Shown here: piece by piece, positions 12,401-27,400 of the stretch
Layout of the letters: each line of letters starts with the position of its first letter
Position numbering within the stretch: the first letter of the stretch is position 1
NCBI GenBank assembly: GCA_964030785.1
Contig: OZ034967.1
Span: 57,966,665 to 58,030,664, forward strand
Origin: Siderastrea siderea
Lineage: Eukaryota > Cnidaria > Anthozoa > Scleractinia > Rhizangiidae
Reading direction: 5' to 3'
Length of the DNA: 64,000 nt
Notes under the pieces: model-generated
What the model saw: the letters and a program-made list of their open reading frames with translations, nothing else
Database searches by the model: none
Told to the model about the DNA's origin: nothing
Made by a program: the position numbers and the translations under genes

Positions 12401-15400
12401 CGGTTTTTGACATGACCGGAAGCAAAATTTCGAGGTTTTAAAGGGCAAAAGCGCGGGGAAGGAAAATCGAAAGCGCGGAAAAATAATTTTTGATATTCAT
12501 ATCAGGATGCCATTTAGATTCGATCAGGCAAATTAAAAAAATTCTCCATATACACTGTAAGTGATCCAAATTTGCATATAGTATGTTTGTGATAGTAACA
12601 TCACTGACAACAACATAAAATACAAGTTTCAGTTTTAAAAATCATGTGATAAACTTGTTAGGGAGAGTATGAAAACCATGACAAAGAAACTTCGAAAGTA
12701 CATAGAACGTCGAAAAGTGTTTCCTTTGAGGTCTGAACATGGACTGATGACGTCACATGGCCTCCGAAAACCACCAAAATTGGCCAAAAACCGAACACTC
12801 AAATGATTTAGCGCATTAAAATTAGCGCATAACACAAATTGAGCACATCAAAATGAACAATTTTTTATTTAAACAAAACAGCACCTCAGCCAAGAGGCAA
12901 CTCCCATATATCGGTCGACCCGTTTGGCTATGCATAATGTACAACTGGATTGCACGAATAATCATAAAATAAGCTGCATTTCAGCGTGCAACACAAAATG
13001 CTGAGCCGAGTAGAAGAGTAAAATATCACTGGCAGAATAAAGAAATGACATGTAAAAAAATCTTCAAGTGGCAAGATTTAAGGGGTTCCTGTCATGTTTC
13101 TTTTTAAATAAATAACTGGTGACAATTAGCAAGGAGAGTGTATGTTGGCGGTCCTGAAGGGGAAAAATGGGAGCTGCGATTTGACTATTTAGGACTGGGA
13201 AAATGGGATTTCAGGCACTGGGGCTGGGATTTGGTGACTGGGACTGGGAAAAAAGTACCATATAATGGGAATGGGAAAGATGTCCTATAGAGTCTACAAA
13301 TCATTTGAAACTCTTGTTCGGGTCCCTCAATGCACAAAAATGCAACAAAATAGTCCTCAACTGCTTAAGAAATCCTTAAAATGCCTGCAAATCAACAGAT
13401 GTCAAACCAATGTGGCTGCGACCTGATTTTAGCGTTGATTTTAAACTGCATTTACTGAAATCAGCAATTTGGTTGCACAACGGGTAGACATTCCCACTAT
13501 GAGCATGCGCCTAACGTAACTTTTTGCGTTTGACCGTACCCAGAGTCCTCAGGCTTTTTGGAAAGCGGGTGGTTGCCGGGAGAGACTCTGGGTGATGAAA
13601 AAAAATTTGATTGGTTGTCTATTAGCTGTTCACTGTGACAAAACTAAGAGCGGTTAACCGCACGATTCCTGGGGCAACAAGTTAGTTACTCCTGGTTCAT
13701 TACCCCAGACTCTCTCCCAGCGACCACCCGCTGACCAAGAAGCCTGAGGACTCTGGGGACCATGTGCTCGATTTAGCTTAAATTTAAAATGGAAGAAACG
13801 AATGCCGCTGCTATTTGGACTGTAATTGTCCGAGTTTCTGTAGTCCAGCAGGTGAAGTTGTTGCAGTTAAAAAACTTCTATATTGATTATTTTATTTATC
13901 TTACTTCCATTAGAACAAAAGTAAAGATATTTGGTTAATTATTTTCATTTTGACCACTTTTAAGTAACCTGCGATCAGGCTCTATTTTCGTTTCGCTCGT
14001 TGAAACATTCAGGCGGGAAGGGCGAAACGAAAAATAGAGCCTGCTACAACTCTTCTACCGCCCACTTTTTTGATTGATTGACATTCAACAAAACAGCCAA
14101 TCAAAATTTCTTCTGCTGCACGATACTCGGTATGCAAATTTTCCATAACGGCAATTTGCATAACTCGGTCCCGCAAATGTCGGCAAAAAGAAGAAAATCA
14201 TAGGCTACGATATATCTTCTAGGCACTAGTCCTCAAAGTTACTAGATTGCTAACTTGAAGATACTTGTTCCGATATTGTACATGGTTGCTCTGTCTGAGC
14301 CGAAAGTGAACACGACGAGGTGGCCATGTACCAAAACATGCTGCACGCTAGAATCCTTGTTATATTTATAATAGTATATTTATAATCCTTGTTATATTTA
14401 TAATAGCGCACTTAACGGTAACCATGGTAAACACTCATACACATCCAACGCTAATATTTTATCTGTTTCATGTTGATCATTCAGTATGTCAGGAAAGGTC
14501 AGTGAAAAGGCTTATTAATTACCTGTCGCACAGTCATTACCGGTCCATCCGGCATTACACTGGCAAGTGTCTGGTGCTGTACAACTTCCATGAGTGCATC
14601 CTTGAGAGCATATTGCTGAAAAATAGGTAAATCAAACATACAATGATGACATAGCTAGAGCGGTTCTCAACTGAGTGTCGGGCATGCATAAATAACGCAT
14701 TGAACTAATCAGAACTCGAAGCAAACACATGTAACTGGTGTTAAGCGCGGAAAAGTGCGTGCGAGCAAGTCACGATTGGTTTTGGTTTTACTTCTGATTG
14801 GTTGGGAAAGTGGCGAGAGATTTTTTGACTAATCACAGAGTGAAGTAAAGCAAAACCAAACCTAAAGCAAATTACTTTCGATACTCAACTGAGAACCTCT
14901 CTATACAACAAACAAAGTTAACAAATCAATCGATAAATCTACTTGGTCAACAAACATAGTTAATCGTTAAAGCAAAAATCAGTGAGTCAGCGGTGGATGC
15001 CCCCAGGGGGGTACTCCGAGTTTCAAGTGACGGGGATGATCGAATGGGGGCACAAATCAAAACCCAAAAAAATTCCTAGGGCTTCCAACAAAACCCAGAA
15101 AAATCCCTGGACCAAAAATTAACCCCCAAAAATCCCATGCCGAATTTCCGAGCCTTAAAAATTTCTAGAAAGGATTAAATCACTAATAAACACGAAAAAA
15201 ATAAACACTAGAATTTGAATGTTTGTGTTTGTTTGTTTATATATACCAGCTGATTTTATCTTTTCTTCATCTAGTAGTCATTCTAACAACATTAGGGACA
15301 CCCAAGAACATCTTCTGTTTCAACAATAACATTATGAACGGCAACTCAAAACAAGACCACCCGGAAAAGAACAAGTTTGGTTGTACCTCATTCGCAGAAC

Positions 15401-18400
15401 TACGCTGCCGGGAAACGCGGGCACTACCACGGATCTTCAGATTGTTTTTAATACCCAAAAAAATCCCTACTTAAATCAAGAAACCCAAAAAATACTGATT
15501 TTCCTTCCCCGCGCTTAAAGACGTGAATTTTAATTCCGGACATGTCAAAAACCGCGAAAGGGAGAACTGGGCGAAAGGGAAACAAGTTGTGACGTCATAA
15601 CAGGAACGGAGTCGGATGCCAAAACAAACTACGTGGGCCGTATCGCGAAAATCTAATATATTTTATTTTTCTTTATTCTGCAACCGCCAAATTAAGCACG
15701 AAATTATGTGAAACTGCTGATGTTATAAGTGATCTGGGCAGTGATTTGGAGCTTTTAGAGTCTATCGAATGCGAATCGCCAACTTCTGAAGTTGAAAGCG
15801 AAACAGAACTCGAGATCGAAAAAGAAGCTACATGTATTCAGAACCAAAAGGTCCTTATATAGACAATCCGGCGCGGTTTTTGACATGACCGGAAGCAAAA
15901 TTTCGAGGTTTTAAAGGGCAAAAGCGCGGGGAAGGAAAATCGAAAGCGCGGAAAAATAATTTTTGACATTCATATCAGGATGCCATTTAGATTCGATCAG
16001 GCAAATTAAAAAGAATCTCCATATACACTGTAAGTGATCCAAATTTGCATATAGTATGTTTGTGATAGTAACATCACTGACAACAACATAAAATCCAAGT
16101 TTCAGTTTTAAAAATCATGTGATAAACTTGTTAGGGAGAGTATGAAAACCATGACAAAGAAACTTCGAAAGTACATAGTACGTCGAAAAGTGTTTCCTTT
16201 GAGGTCTGAACATGGACTGATGACGTCACATGGCCTCCGAAAACCACCAAAATTGGCCAAAAACCGAACACTCAAATGATTTAGCGCATGAAAATTAGCG
16301 CATAACACAAATTTAGCACATCAAAATGAACAATTTTTTTATTTAAACAAAACAGCACGTCAGCTAAGAGGCAACTCCCATATATCGGTCGACCCGTTTG
16401 GCTCTGCATAATGTACAACTTGATTGCACGAATAATCATAAAATAAGCTGCAGTTCAGCGTGCAACACAAAATGCTGAGCCGAGTAGAAGAGTAAAATAT
16501 CACTGGCAGAATAAAGAAATGACATGTAAAAAACCTTCAACTGGCAAGATTTCCGGGGTTCCTGTCATGTTTCTTTTGAAATAAATAACTGGTGACAATT
16601 AGCAAGGAGAGTGTATGTTGGCGGTCCTGAAGGGGTAAAATGAGAGCTGCGATTTGACTATTTAGGACTGGGAAAATGGGATTTCAGGCACTGGGGCTGG
16701 GATTTGGTGACTGGGACTGGGAAAAAAGTACCATATAATGGGAATGGGAAAGATGTCCTATAGAGTCTACAAATCATTTGAAACTCTTGTCCAGGTCCCT
16801 CAATGCACAAAAATGCAACAAAATAGTCCTCAACTGCTTAAGAAATCCTTAAAATGCCTGCAAATCAACAGATGTCAAACCAATGTGGCTGCGACCTGAT
16901 TTTAGCGTTGATTTTAAACTGCATTTACTGAAATCAGCAATTTGGTTGCACAACGGGTAGACATTCCCACTATGAGCATGCGCCTAACGTAACTTTTTGC
17001 GTTTGACCGTACCCAGAGTCCTCAGGCTTTTTGGACAGCGGGTGGTTGCCGGGAGAGATTGGTTGTCTATTAGCTGTTCACTGTGACAAAACTAAGAGCC
17101 GTTAACCGCACGATTCCTGGGGCAACAAGTTAATTACTCCTGGTTCATTACCCCAGACTCTCTCCCAGCGACCACCCGCTGACCAAGAAGCCTGAGGACT
17201 CTGGGGACCATGTGCTCGATTTAGCTTAAATTTAAAATGGAGGAAACGAATGCCGCTGCTATTTGGACTGTAATTGTCCGAGTTTCTGTAGTCCAGCAGG
17301 TGAAGTTGTTGCAGTTAAAAAACTTCTATATTGATTATTTTATTTATCTTACTTCCATTAGAACAAAAGTAAAGATATTTGGTTAATTATTTTCATTTTG
17401 ACCACTTTTAAGTAACCTGCGATCAGGCTCTATTTTCGTTTCGCTCGTTGAAACATTCAGGCGGGAAGGGCGAAACGAAAAATAGAGCCTGCTACAACTC
17501 TTCTACCGCCCACTTTTTTGATTGATTGACATTCAACAAAACAGCCAATCAAAATTTCTTCTGCTGCACGATACTCGGTATGCAAATTTTCCATAACGGC
17601 AATTTGCATAACTCGGTCCCGCAAATGTCGGTAAAAAGAAGAAACTCATAGGCTACGATATATCTTCTAGGCACTAGTCCTCAAAGTTACTAGATTGCTA
17701 ACTTGAAGATACTTGTTCCGATATTGTACATGGTTGCTCTGTCTGAGCCGAAAGTGAACACGACGAGGTGGCCATGTACCAAAACATGCTGCACGCTAGA
17801 ATCCTTTCTCATTTCAGGTGGTTTCCGGAAATACTCTCTACGCATTTGTCACAGATTTTCTGCGTAAAAAACCTTGGAAAATTAAGAAAAATACCGTCAG
17901 TTTCATTCTTTAGAATAAAGATATAAATAAAACCGTTTATAAACAAACTAGTTTAGTTCCAGAAGGCGATAAATACGTGTATTTGAGATTAGCAGCGAAT
18001 TTTAAAACAAAGAACATCGTTTATTATAAAACTAGTCAGATACTTTGATATCAATGTCAGCGATCAATAAAGCGACATTCGTAACACTGAATTAATAAAT
18101 TGAAAATCTTTATTACTTTAATAGGTAAAAACAAGTACAGCATCACGCTGATTGCGGCTCTCGCGAAACATCAGTTTACCGTTAAGTTTACCGAATTATC
18201 GGTTGACTTGGCGAAAGATACTAGTCCCTCTGCTGTTCCTTTTGTTTCGTAAAACGCGGAAACAACCACCAGCCTGTTATTTTCAATACTAGCTGAAAGC
18301 CTTCAAATGAAAATTTCAAGACACTATGCGATAAAACGGAATACATACTTCACTGTCGCTGTACTTCTCTGCTCCAAGTGAGAGACAGCTTGCGTCAAAC

Positions 18401-21400
18401 CGAACACCATTTTCAGGAGAGAAAGAAATGATGACAATTCTCCTAGAACGACGAAAATATCTTAGCGCGACACAGTTACATCGGCAGACCTGTACCTTGG
18501 CGATGGCGGTCGGATCAAAATTGTGAGCGAGAATCTCGTAGACAATTTACTTCCGTTGACAGCTCTATTGTTAAAGGGCCAATCAGATTGCGAGATTCAC
18601 GCGGCCAAAATTTGGCCGCCGGCACAAGGTTCTGTGAGAGATTGTATATCAGGCCCAATTTTAGCGAGCGACCAATGTAAGAGAATATGAGAGCGATGCT
18701 AAAATTCGGCTTGACCGCAGCTTAACTATAAAGATGCATTGGGATTTGTGGTAAAAATTGGACTGGGAAATGGGATTTGGGCAAAATCTTGGCTGGGAAA
18801 TGGGATTTGAACCCCCTTTTAGGACCCTCTATGTTTCAAGAAGGAGAGAATGAGGCGAGAGAGATATCATTCTCTTTTGACGATATATTTACATTGATTT
18901 AGGCAGAGGATAAGGAAGATGTACCTCGGCATCTTTTCCCATTTGAGGTGTATCCCTTATTACAGCTGCACTGATATGAACCAGGTTTATTTTTGCATTT
19001 TTGATCACATCCACCATTGCTTGAAGCGCATTCATCCACATATGGCAAAGAAAGGGGAGGACATTATACTCAGAAGGTTTTTTTCAATCCGCTTATTAAA
19101 ATTTGCACTAGCGCGCTCTAACACTTTTAGCTCATATTCGTAACGAAATAACCCTACATATCAGAGGAAATTAATGCTCTTGTTGGCAAGAGAATTTTCT
19201 CTTGATACGTATGTAAATATCCTCATAATCCACGACACATTCATTGTCTGTATAGTAAAAAATTTCGAATTCTTTGAGCTTTTTATACACGAGTTTAAAT
19301 TCAACTCTTTAATATTTGCCATACTAGCCATGAAATTATGTAGGATTCGATTTTAATGAAATAATGCGTGGTTCAATTTTACCTGTTACCATCCCCCCCC
19401 CCCCCCGGGCAACCCCGCGGACAAGTCCAGCCCTTCGGTCCCGGGGGTTGGAAATTGTTTGAAGCCGTCTTGTCCCGGGGGGAGGGGGGGTGAGGCAAAT
19501 CGAATATAACTTCTTGTTGTTCTTCTGAAGTACGTCACTTCTCGGTTGACGCCGGACCGCGTGGACAAGACTGCCTATTTCCAGTGAGAATCTCTAGAAT
19601 TTGCAGCAGATTGGTTAGAGAAGAATAATCTCTCAAAATTAAAATCTGTATTCGAAGGTACTTTTATTTTAAGTTAAACGAATGTGCGTTTGATGCGTAT
19701 TCGAATGGATGGCGTTCGTCACAAAATAAACATTTCTTCAGCGTATTTATGTATATACTAAGATGACTTAAATAGGCTTTATATGCGGATGCACGGCTTT
19801 ATATTAAACAGAGGTCTCAGCCCAGTGTTCATTCTTATGAAACAAGCTAAGAAAAACGCCTTTAAAATGCCGCCATCAATTTTTGTTCACGGACCTCTTG
19901 TGCGTATGTGCTATATAAATCACGTGGCGAAGACCATTTCTTTACTCGCTAGCCGTATGCCACTGCGGTTAGAGGTTTTTCTTCAGTTTTCTTTTTCAAA
20001 TATAGACATTATACATGTAGTGTCCTTCATTCAAGAAACTCTAGAAAAGCGTTTAAGTTCTTATCAATACGTCTGATTTTGCTATTGTACGGAAATCAAT
20101 ATCGTATTAAAAATCTATGCTTTGTACACAAAACAACGTGGCTCACAAATTAATTCCAGCTTGTAAGGGCCCTCTTTGAAAAACCACAGGTTTTCTTGTT
20201 ATATTTATAATAGCGCACTTAACGGTAACCATGGTAAACACTCATACACATCCAACGCTAATATTTTATCTGTTTCATGTTGATCATTCAGTATGTCAGG
20301 AAAGGTCAGTGAAAAGGCTTATTAATTACCTGTCGCACAGTCATTACCGGTCCATCCGGCATTACACTGGCAAGTGTCTGGTGCTGTACAACTTCCATGA
20401 GTGCATCCTTGAGAGCATATTGCTGAAAAATAGGTAAATCAAACATACAATGATGACATAGCTAGAGCGGTTCTCAACTGAGTGTCGGGCATGCATAAAT
20501 AACGCATTGAACTAATCAGAACTCGAAGCAAACACATGTAACTGGTGTTAAGCGCGGAAAAGTGCGTGCGAGCAAGTCACGATTGGTTTTGGTTTTACTT
20601 CTGATTGATTGGGAAAGTGGCGAGAGATTTTTTGACCAATCACAGAGCGAAGTAAAGCAAAACCAAACCTAAAGCAAATTACTTTCGATACTCAACTGAG
20701 AACCTCTCTATACAACAAACAAAGTTAACAAATCAATCGATAAATCTACTTGGTCAACAAACATAGTTAATCGTTAAAGCAAACATCAGTGAGTCAGCGG
20801 TGGATGCCCCCAGGGGGGTACTCCGAGTTTCAAGTGACGGGGATGATCGAATAGCGGCACAAATCAAAACCCAAAAAAATTCCTAGGGCTTCCAACAAAA
20901 CCCACAAAAATCCCTGGACCAAAAATTAACCCCCAAAAATCCCATGCCGAATTTCCGAGCCTTAAAAATTTCTAGAAAGGATTAAATCACTAATAAACAC
21001 GAAAAAAATAAACACTAGAATTTGAATGTTTGTGTTTGTTTGTTTATATATACCAGCTGATTTTATCTTTTCTTCATCTAGTAGTCATTCTAACAACATT
21101 AGGGACACCCAAGAACATCTTCTGTTTCAACAATAACATTATGAACGGCAACTCAAAACAAGACCACCCGGGAAAGAACAAGTTTGGTTGTACCTCATTC
21201 GCAGAACTACGCGGCCGGGAAACGCGGGCACTACCACGGATCTTCAGATTGTTTTGAATACCCAAAAAAATCCCTACTTAAATCAAGAAACCCAAAAAAT
21301 ACTTGCCAAATTTTCCTACCCAAAAACATCCCGGAATGGAAAATTTCAAACCCAAAAAAATCCTTCGATTATCCCCGTCTCTTGAAATCCGGAGAACCCC

Positions 21401-24400
21401 CCCTGGGTGGATGTCCGATAATTATTTTTTGATTTCGATTTTCCTTCCTCGCGCTTAAAGACGTGAATTTTAATTCTGGACATGTCAAAAACCGCGAAAG
21501 GGAGAACTGGGCGAAAGGGAAACAAGTTGTGACGTCATACCAGGAACGGAGTCGGATACCAAAACAAACTACGTGGGCCGTATCGCGAAAATCTAATATA
21601 TTTTATTTTTCTTTATTCTGCAACCGCCAAATTAAGCACGAAATTATGTGAAACTGCTGATGTTATAAGTAATCTGGGCAGTGATTTGGAGCTTTTAGAG
21701 TCTATCGAATGCGAATCGCCAACTTCTGAAGTTGAAAGCGAAACAGAACTCGAGATCGAGAAAGAAGCTACATGTATTCAGAACCAAAAGGTCCTTATAT
21801 AGACAATCCGGCGCGGTTTTTGACATGACCGGAAGCAAAATTTCGAGGTTTTAAAGGGCAAAAGCGCGGGGAAGGAAATCGAAAGCGAGGAAAAATAATT
21901 TTTGATATTCATATCAGGATGCCATTTAGATTCGATCAGGCAAATTAAAAAAAATCTCCATATACACTGTAAGTGATCCAAATTTGCATATAGTATGTTT
22001 GTGATAGTAACATCACTGACAACAACATAAAATACAAGTTTCAGTTTTAAAAATCATGTGATAAACTTGTTAGGGAGAGTATGAAAACCATGAAAAAGAA
22101 ACTTCGAAAGTACATAGTACGTCGAAAAGTGTTTCCTTTGAGGTCTGAACATGGACTGATGACGTCACATGGCCTCCGAAAACCACCAAAATTGGCCAAA
22201 AACTGAACACTCAAATGATTTAGCGCATTAAAATTAGCGCATAACACAAATTGAGCACATCAAAATGAACAATTTTTTATTTAAACAAAACAGCACGTCA
22301 GCTAAGAGGCAACTCCCATATATCGGTCGACCCGTTTGGCTATGCATAATGTACAACTTGATTGCACGAATAATCATAAAATAAGCTGCAGTTCAGCGTG
22401 CAACACAAAATGCTGAGCCGAGTAGAAGAGTAAAATATCACTGGCAGAATAAAGAAATGACATGTAAAAAACCTTCAAGTGGCAAGATTTCCGGGGTTCC
22501 TGTCATGTTTCTTTTGAAATAAATAACTGGTGACAATTAGCAAGGAGAGTGTATGTTGGCGGTCCTGAAGGGGTAAAATGAGAGCTGCGATTTGACTATT
22601 TAGGACTGGGAAAATGGGATTTCAGGCACTGGGGCTGGGATTTGGTGACTGGGACTGGGAAAAAAGTACCATATAATGGGAATGGGAAAGATGTCCTATA
22701 GAGTCTACAAATCATTTGAAACTCTTGTCCAGGTCCCTCAATGCACAAAAATGCAACAAAATAGTCCTCAACTGCTTAAGAAATCCTTAAAATGCCTGCA
22801 AATCAACAGATGTCAAACCAATGTGGCTGCGACCTGATTTTAGCGTTGATTTTAAACTGCATTTACTGAAATCAGCAATTTGGTTGCACAACGGGTAGAC
22901 ATTCCCACTATGAGCATGCGCCTAACGTAACTTTTTGCGTTTGACCGTACCCAGAGTCCTCAGGCTTTTTGGACAGCGGGTGGTTGCCGGGAGAGATTGG
23001 TTGTCTATTAGCTGTTCACTGTGACAAAACTAAGAGCCGTTAACCGCACGATTCCTGGGGCAACAAGTTAATTACTCCTGGTTCATTACCCCAGACTCTC
23101 TCCCAGCGACCACCCGCTGACCAAGAAGCCTGAGGACTCTGGGGACCATGTGCTCGATTTAGCTTAAATTTAAAATGGAAGAAACGAATGCCGCTGCTAT
23201 TTGGACTGTAATTGTCCGAGTTTCTGTAGTCCAGCAGGTGAAGTTGTTGCAGTTAAAAAACTTCTATATTGATTATTTTATTTATCTTACTTCCATTAGA
23301 ACAAAAGTAAAGATATTTGGTTAATTATTTTCATTTTGACCACTTTTAAGTAACCTGCGATCAGGCTCTATTTTCGTTTCGCTCGTTGAAACATTCAGGC
23401 GGGAAGGGCGAAACGAAAAATAGAGCCTGCTACAACTCTTCTACCGCCCACTTTTTTGATTGATTGACATTCAACAAAACAGCCAATCAAAATTTCTTCT
23501 GCTGCACGATACTCGGTATGCAAATTTTCCATAACGGCAATTTGCATAACTCGGTCCCGCAAATGTCGGCAAAAAGAAGAAAATCATAGGCTACGATATA
23601 TCTTCTAGGCACTAGTCCTCAAAGTTACTAGATTGCTAACTTGAAGATACTTGTTCCGATATTGTACATGGTTGCTCTGTCTGAGTCGAAAGTGAATACG
23701 ACGAGGTGGCCATGTACCAAAACATGCTGCACGCTAGAATCCTTTCACATTTCACGTGGTTTCCGGAAATACTCTCTACGCATTTGTCACAGATTTTCTG
23801 CGTAAAAACCTTGGAAAATTAAGAAAAATACCGTCAGTTTCATTCTTTAGAATAAAGATATAAATAAAACCGTTTATAAACAAACTAGTTTAGTTCCAGA
23901 AGGCGATGAATACATGTATTTGAGATTAGCAGCGAATTTTATCTCTAAACAGCAGCAAATTTTAAAACAAAGAATATCGTTTATTATAAAACTAGTCAGA
24001 TACTTTGATATCAATGTCAGCGATCAATAAAGCGACATTCGTAACACTGAATTAATAAATTGAAAATCTTTATTACTTTAATAGGTAAAAACAAGTACAG
24101 CATCACGCTGATTGCGGCTCTCGCGAAACATCAGTTTACCGTTAAGTTTACCGAATTATCGGTTGACTTGGCGAAAGATACTAGTCCCTCTGCTGTTCCT
24201 TTTGTTTCGTAAAACGCGGAAACAACCACTAGCCTGTTATTTTCAATACTAGCTGAAAGCCTTCAAATGAAAATTTCAAGACACGATGTGATAAAACGGA
24301 ATACATACTTCACTGTCGCTGTACTTCTCTGCTCCAAGTGAGAGACAGCTTGCGTCAAACCGAACACCATTTTCAGGAGAGAAAGAAATGATGACAATTC

Positions 24401-27400
24401 TCCTAGAACGACGAAAATATCTTAGAGCGACACAGTTACATCGGCAGACCTGTACCTTGGCGATGGCGGTCGGATCAAAATTGTGAGCGAGAATCTCGTA
24501 GACAATTTACTTCCGTTGACAGCTCTATTGTTAAAGGGCCAATCAGACTGCGAGATTCACGCGGCCAAAATTTGGCCGCCGGCACAAGGTTCTGTGAGAG
24601 ATTGTATATCAGGCCCAATTTTAGCGAGCCACCAATGTAAGAGAATATGAGAGCGATGCTAAAATTCGTCTTAACTATAAAGATGCATTGGGATTTGTGG
24701 CACTGGGAATGGGACTTGTGGTAAAAATTGGACTGGGAAATGGGATTTGGGCAAAATCTTGGCTGAGAAATGGGATTTGAACCCCCTTTTAGGACCCTCT
24801 ATGTTTCAAGAAGGAGAGAATGAGGCGAGAGAGATATCATTCTCTTTTGACGATATATTTACATTGATTTAGGCAGAGGATAAGGAAGATGTACCTCGGC
24901 ATCTTTTCCCATTTGAGGTGTATCCCTTATTACAGCTGCACTGATATGAACCAGGTTTATTTTTGCATTTTTGATCACATCCACCATTGCTTGAAGCGCA
25001 TTCATCCACATATGGCAAAGAAAGGGGAGGACATTATACTCAGGTTTCTTTCAATCCGCTTTTTAAAATTTGCACTAGCGCGCTCTAACACTTTTAGCTC
25101 ATATTCGTAACGAAATAACCCTACATATCAGAGGAAATTAATGCTCTTGTTGGCAAGAGAATTTTCTCTTGATACGTATGTAAATATCCTCACAATCCAC
25201 GACACATTCATTGTCTGTATAGTAAAAAATTTCGAATTCTTTGAGCTTTTTATACACGAGTTTAAATTCAACTCTTTAATATGTGCCATACTAGCCACGA
25301 AATTTTGTAGGATTCGATTTTAATGAAATAATGCGTGGTTCAATTTTACCTGTTACCATCCCCCCCCGGGCAACCCCGGGGACAAGTCCAGCCCTTCGGT
25401 CCCGGGGGTGGGAAATTGTTTGAAGCCGTCTTGTCCCGGGGGGAGGGGGGTGAGGCAAATCGAATATAACTTCTTGTTGTTCTTCTGAAGTACGTCACTT
25501 CTCGGTTGACGCCGGACCGCGTGGACAAGACTGCCTATTTCCAGTGAGAATCTCTAGAATTTGCAGCAGATTGGTTAGAGAAGAATAATCTCTCAAAATT
25601 AAAATCTGTATTCGAAGGTACTTTTATTTTAAATTGTTAAACGAATGTGCGTTTGATGCGTATTCGAATGGATGGCGTTCGTCACAAACAAAATAAATAT
25701 TTCTTCAGCGTATTTATGTATATACTAAGATGACTTAAATAGGCTTTATATGCGGATGCACGGCTTTATATTAAACAGAGGTCTCAGCCCAGTGTTCATT
25801 CTTATGAAACAAGCTAAGAAAAACGCCTTTAAAATGCCGCCATCAATTTTTGTTCACGGACCTCTTGTGCGTATGTGCTATATAAATCACGTGGCGAAGA
25901 CCATTTCTTTACTCGCTAGCCGTATGCCACTGCGGTTAGAGGTTTTTCTTCAGTTTTCTTTTTCAAATATAGACATTATACATGTAGTGTCTGATTTTGC
26001 TATTGTACGGAAATCAATATCGTATTAAAAATCTATGCTTTGTACACAAAACAACGTGGCTCACAAATTAATTCCAGCTTGTAAGGGCCCTCTTTGAAAA
26101 ACCACAGGTTTTCTTGTTATATTTATAATAGCGCACTTAACGGTAACCATGGTAAACACTCATACACATCCAACGCTAATATTTTATCTGTTTCATGCTG
26201 ATCATTCAGTATGTCAGGAAAGGTCAGTGAAAAGGCTTATTAATTACCTGTCGCACAGTCATTACCGGTCCATCCGGCATTACACTGGCAAGTGTCTGGT
26301 GCTGTACAATTTCCATGAGTGCATCCTTGAGAGCATATTGCTGAAAAATAGGTAAATCAAACATACAATGATGACATAGCTAGAGCGGTTCTCAACTGAG
26401 TGTCGGGCATACATAAATAACGCATTGAACTAATCAGAACTCGAAGCAAACACATGTAACTGGTGTTAAGCGCGGAAAAGTGCGTGCGAGCAAGTCACGA
26501 TTGGTTTTGGTTTTACTTCTGATTGGTTGGGAAAGTGGCGAGAGATTTTTTGACCAATCACAGAGCGAAGTAAAGCAAAACCAAACCTAAAGCAAATTAC
26601 TTTCGATACTCAACTGAGAACCTCTCTATACAACAAACAAAGTCAACAAATCAATCGATAAATCTACTTGGTCAACAAACATAGTTAATCGTTAAAGCAA
26701 AAATCAGTGAGTCAGCGGTGGATGCCCCCAGGGGGGGACTCCGAGTTTCAAGTGACGGGGATGATCGAATGGGGGCACAAATCAAAACCCAAAAAAATTC
26801 CTAGGGCTTCCAACAAAACCCAGAAAAATCCCTGGACAAAAAATTAACCCCCAAAAATCCCATGCCGAATTTCCGAGCCTTAAAAATTTCTAGAAAGGAT
26901 TAAATGATAAACACGAAAAAAATAAACACTAGAATTTGAATGTTTGTGTTTGTTTGTTTATATATACCAGCTGATTTTATCTTTTCTTCATCTAGTAGTC
27001 ATTCTAACAACATTAGGGACACCCAAGAACATCTTCTGTTTCAACAATAACATTATGAACGGCAACTCAAAACAAGACCACCCGGGAAAGAACAAGTTTG
27101 GTTGTACCTCATTCGCAGAACTACGCAGCCGGGAAACGCGGGCACTACCACGGATCTTCAGATTGTTTTGAATACCCAAAAAAATCCCTACTTAAATCAA
27201 GAAACCCCAAAAATACTTGCCAAATTTTCCTACCCAAAAAAATCCCGGAATGGAAAATTTCAAATCCAAAAAAATCCTTCGATCATCCCCGTCTCTTGAA
27301 ATCCGGAGAACCCCCCCCTGGGTGGATGTCCGATAATTATTTTTTGATTTCGATTTTCCTTCCTCGCGCTTAAAGACGTGAATTTTAATTCCGGACATGT

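Larger units (their letters stand above)
6864..12878. repeat. Array unit 1 (about 6.0 kb)
   Basis: Full unit. In plus-strand order: GGGATTT-type degenerate run (7150-7270), 219-bp inverted-repeat element, 65-bp hairpin, exon A remnant, GC-rich patch, exon B, AGAGCG element, CCCAAAAAAATCC-type element. It keeps the 12-bp segment gctgtgaatctc before the 219-bp element and the 24-bp segment at about 8555. Confidence 0.9.
12879..16352. repeat. Array unit 2 (3.5 kb, internally deleted)
   Basis: Lacks about 2.4 kb corresponding to 8356-10780 of unit 1, so exon A is missing. It also lacks about 150 bases at the right end of the CCCAAAAAAATCC element (junction near 15499). At the large junction the phrase ttgttatatttataatag is partly repeated (14358-14405), suggesting a repair event with local templated copying. 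Confidence 0.88.
16353..22290. repeat. Array unit 3 (about 5.9 kb)
   Basis: Its left part shares two deletions with unit 4 (12 bp gctgtgaatctc and 25 bp inside the 219-bp element). Its right part shares the cactaa-type insertion near 20990 with unit 2. It uniquely lacks the 24-bp segment at about 8555 of unit 1. Confidence 0.88.
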
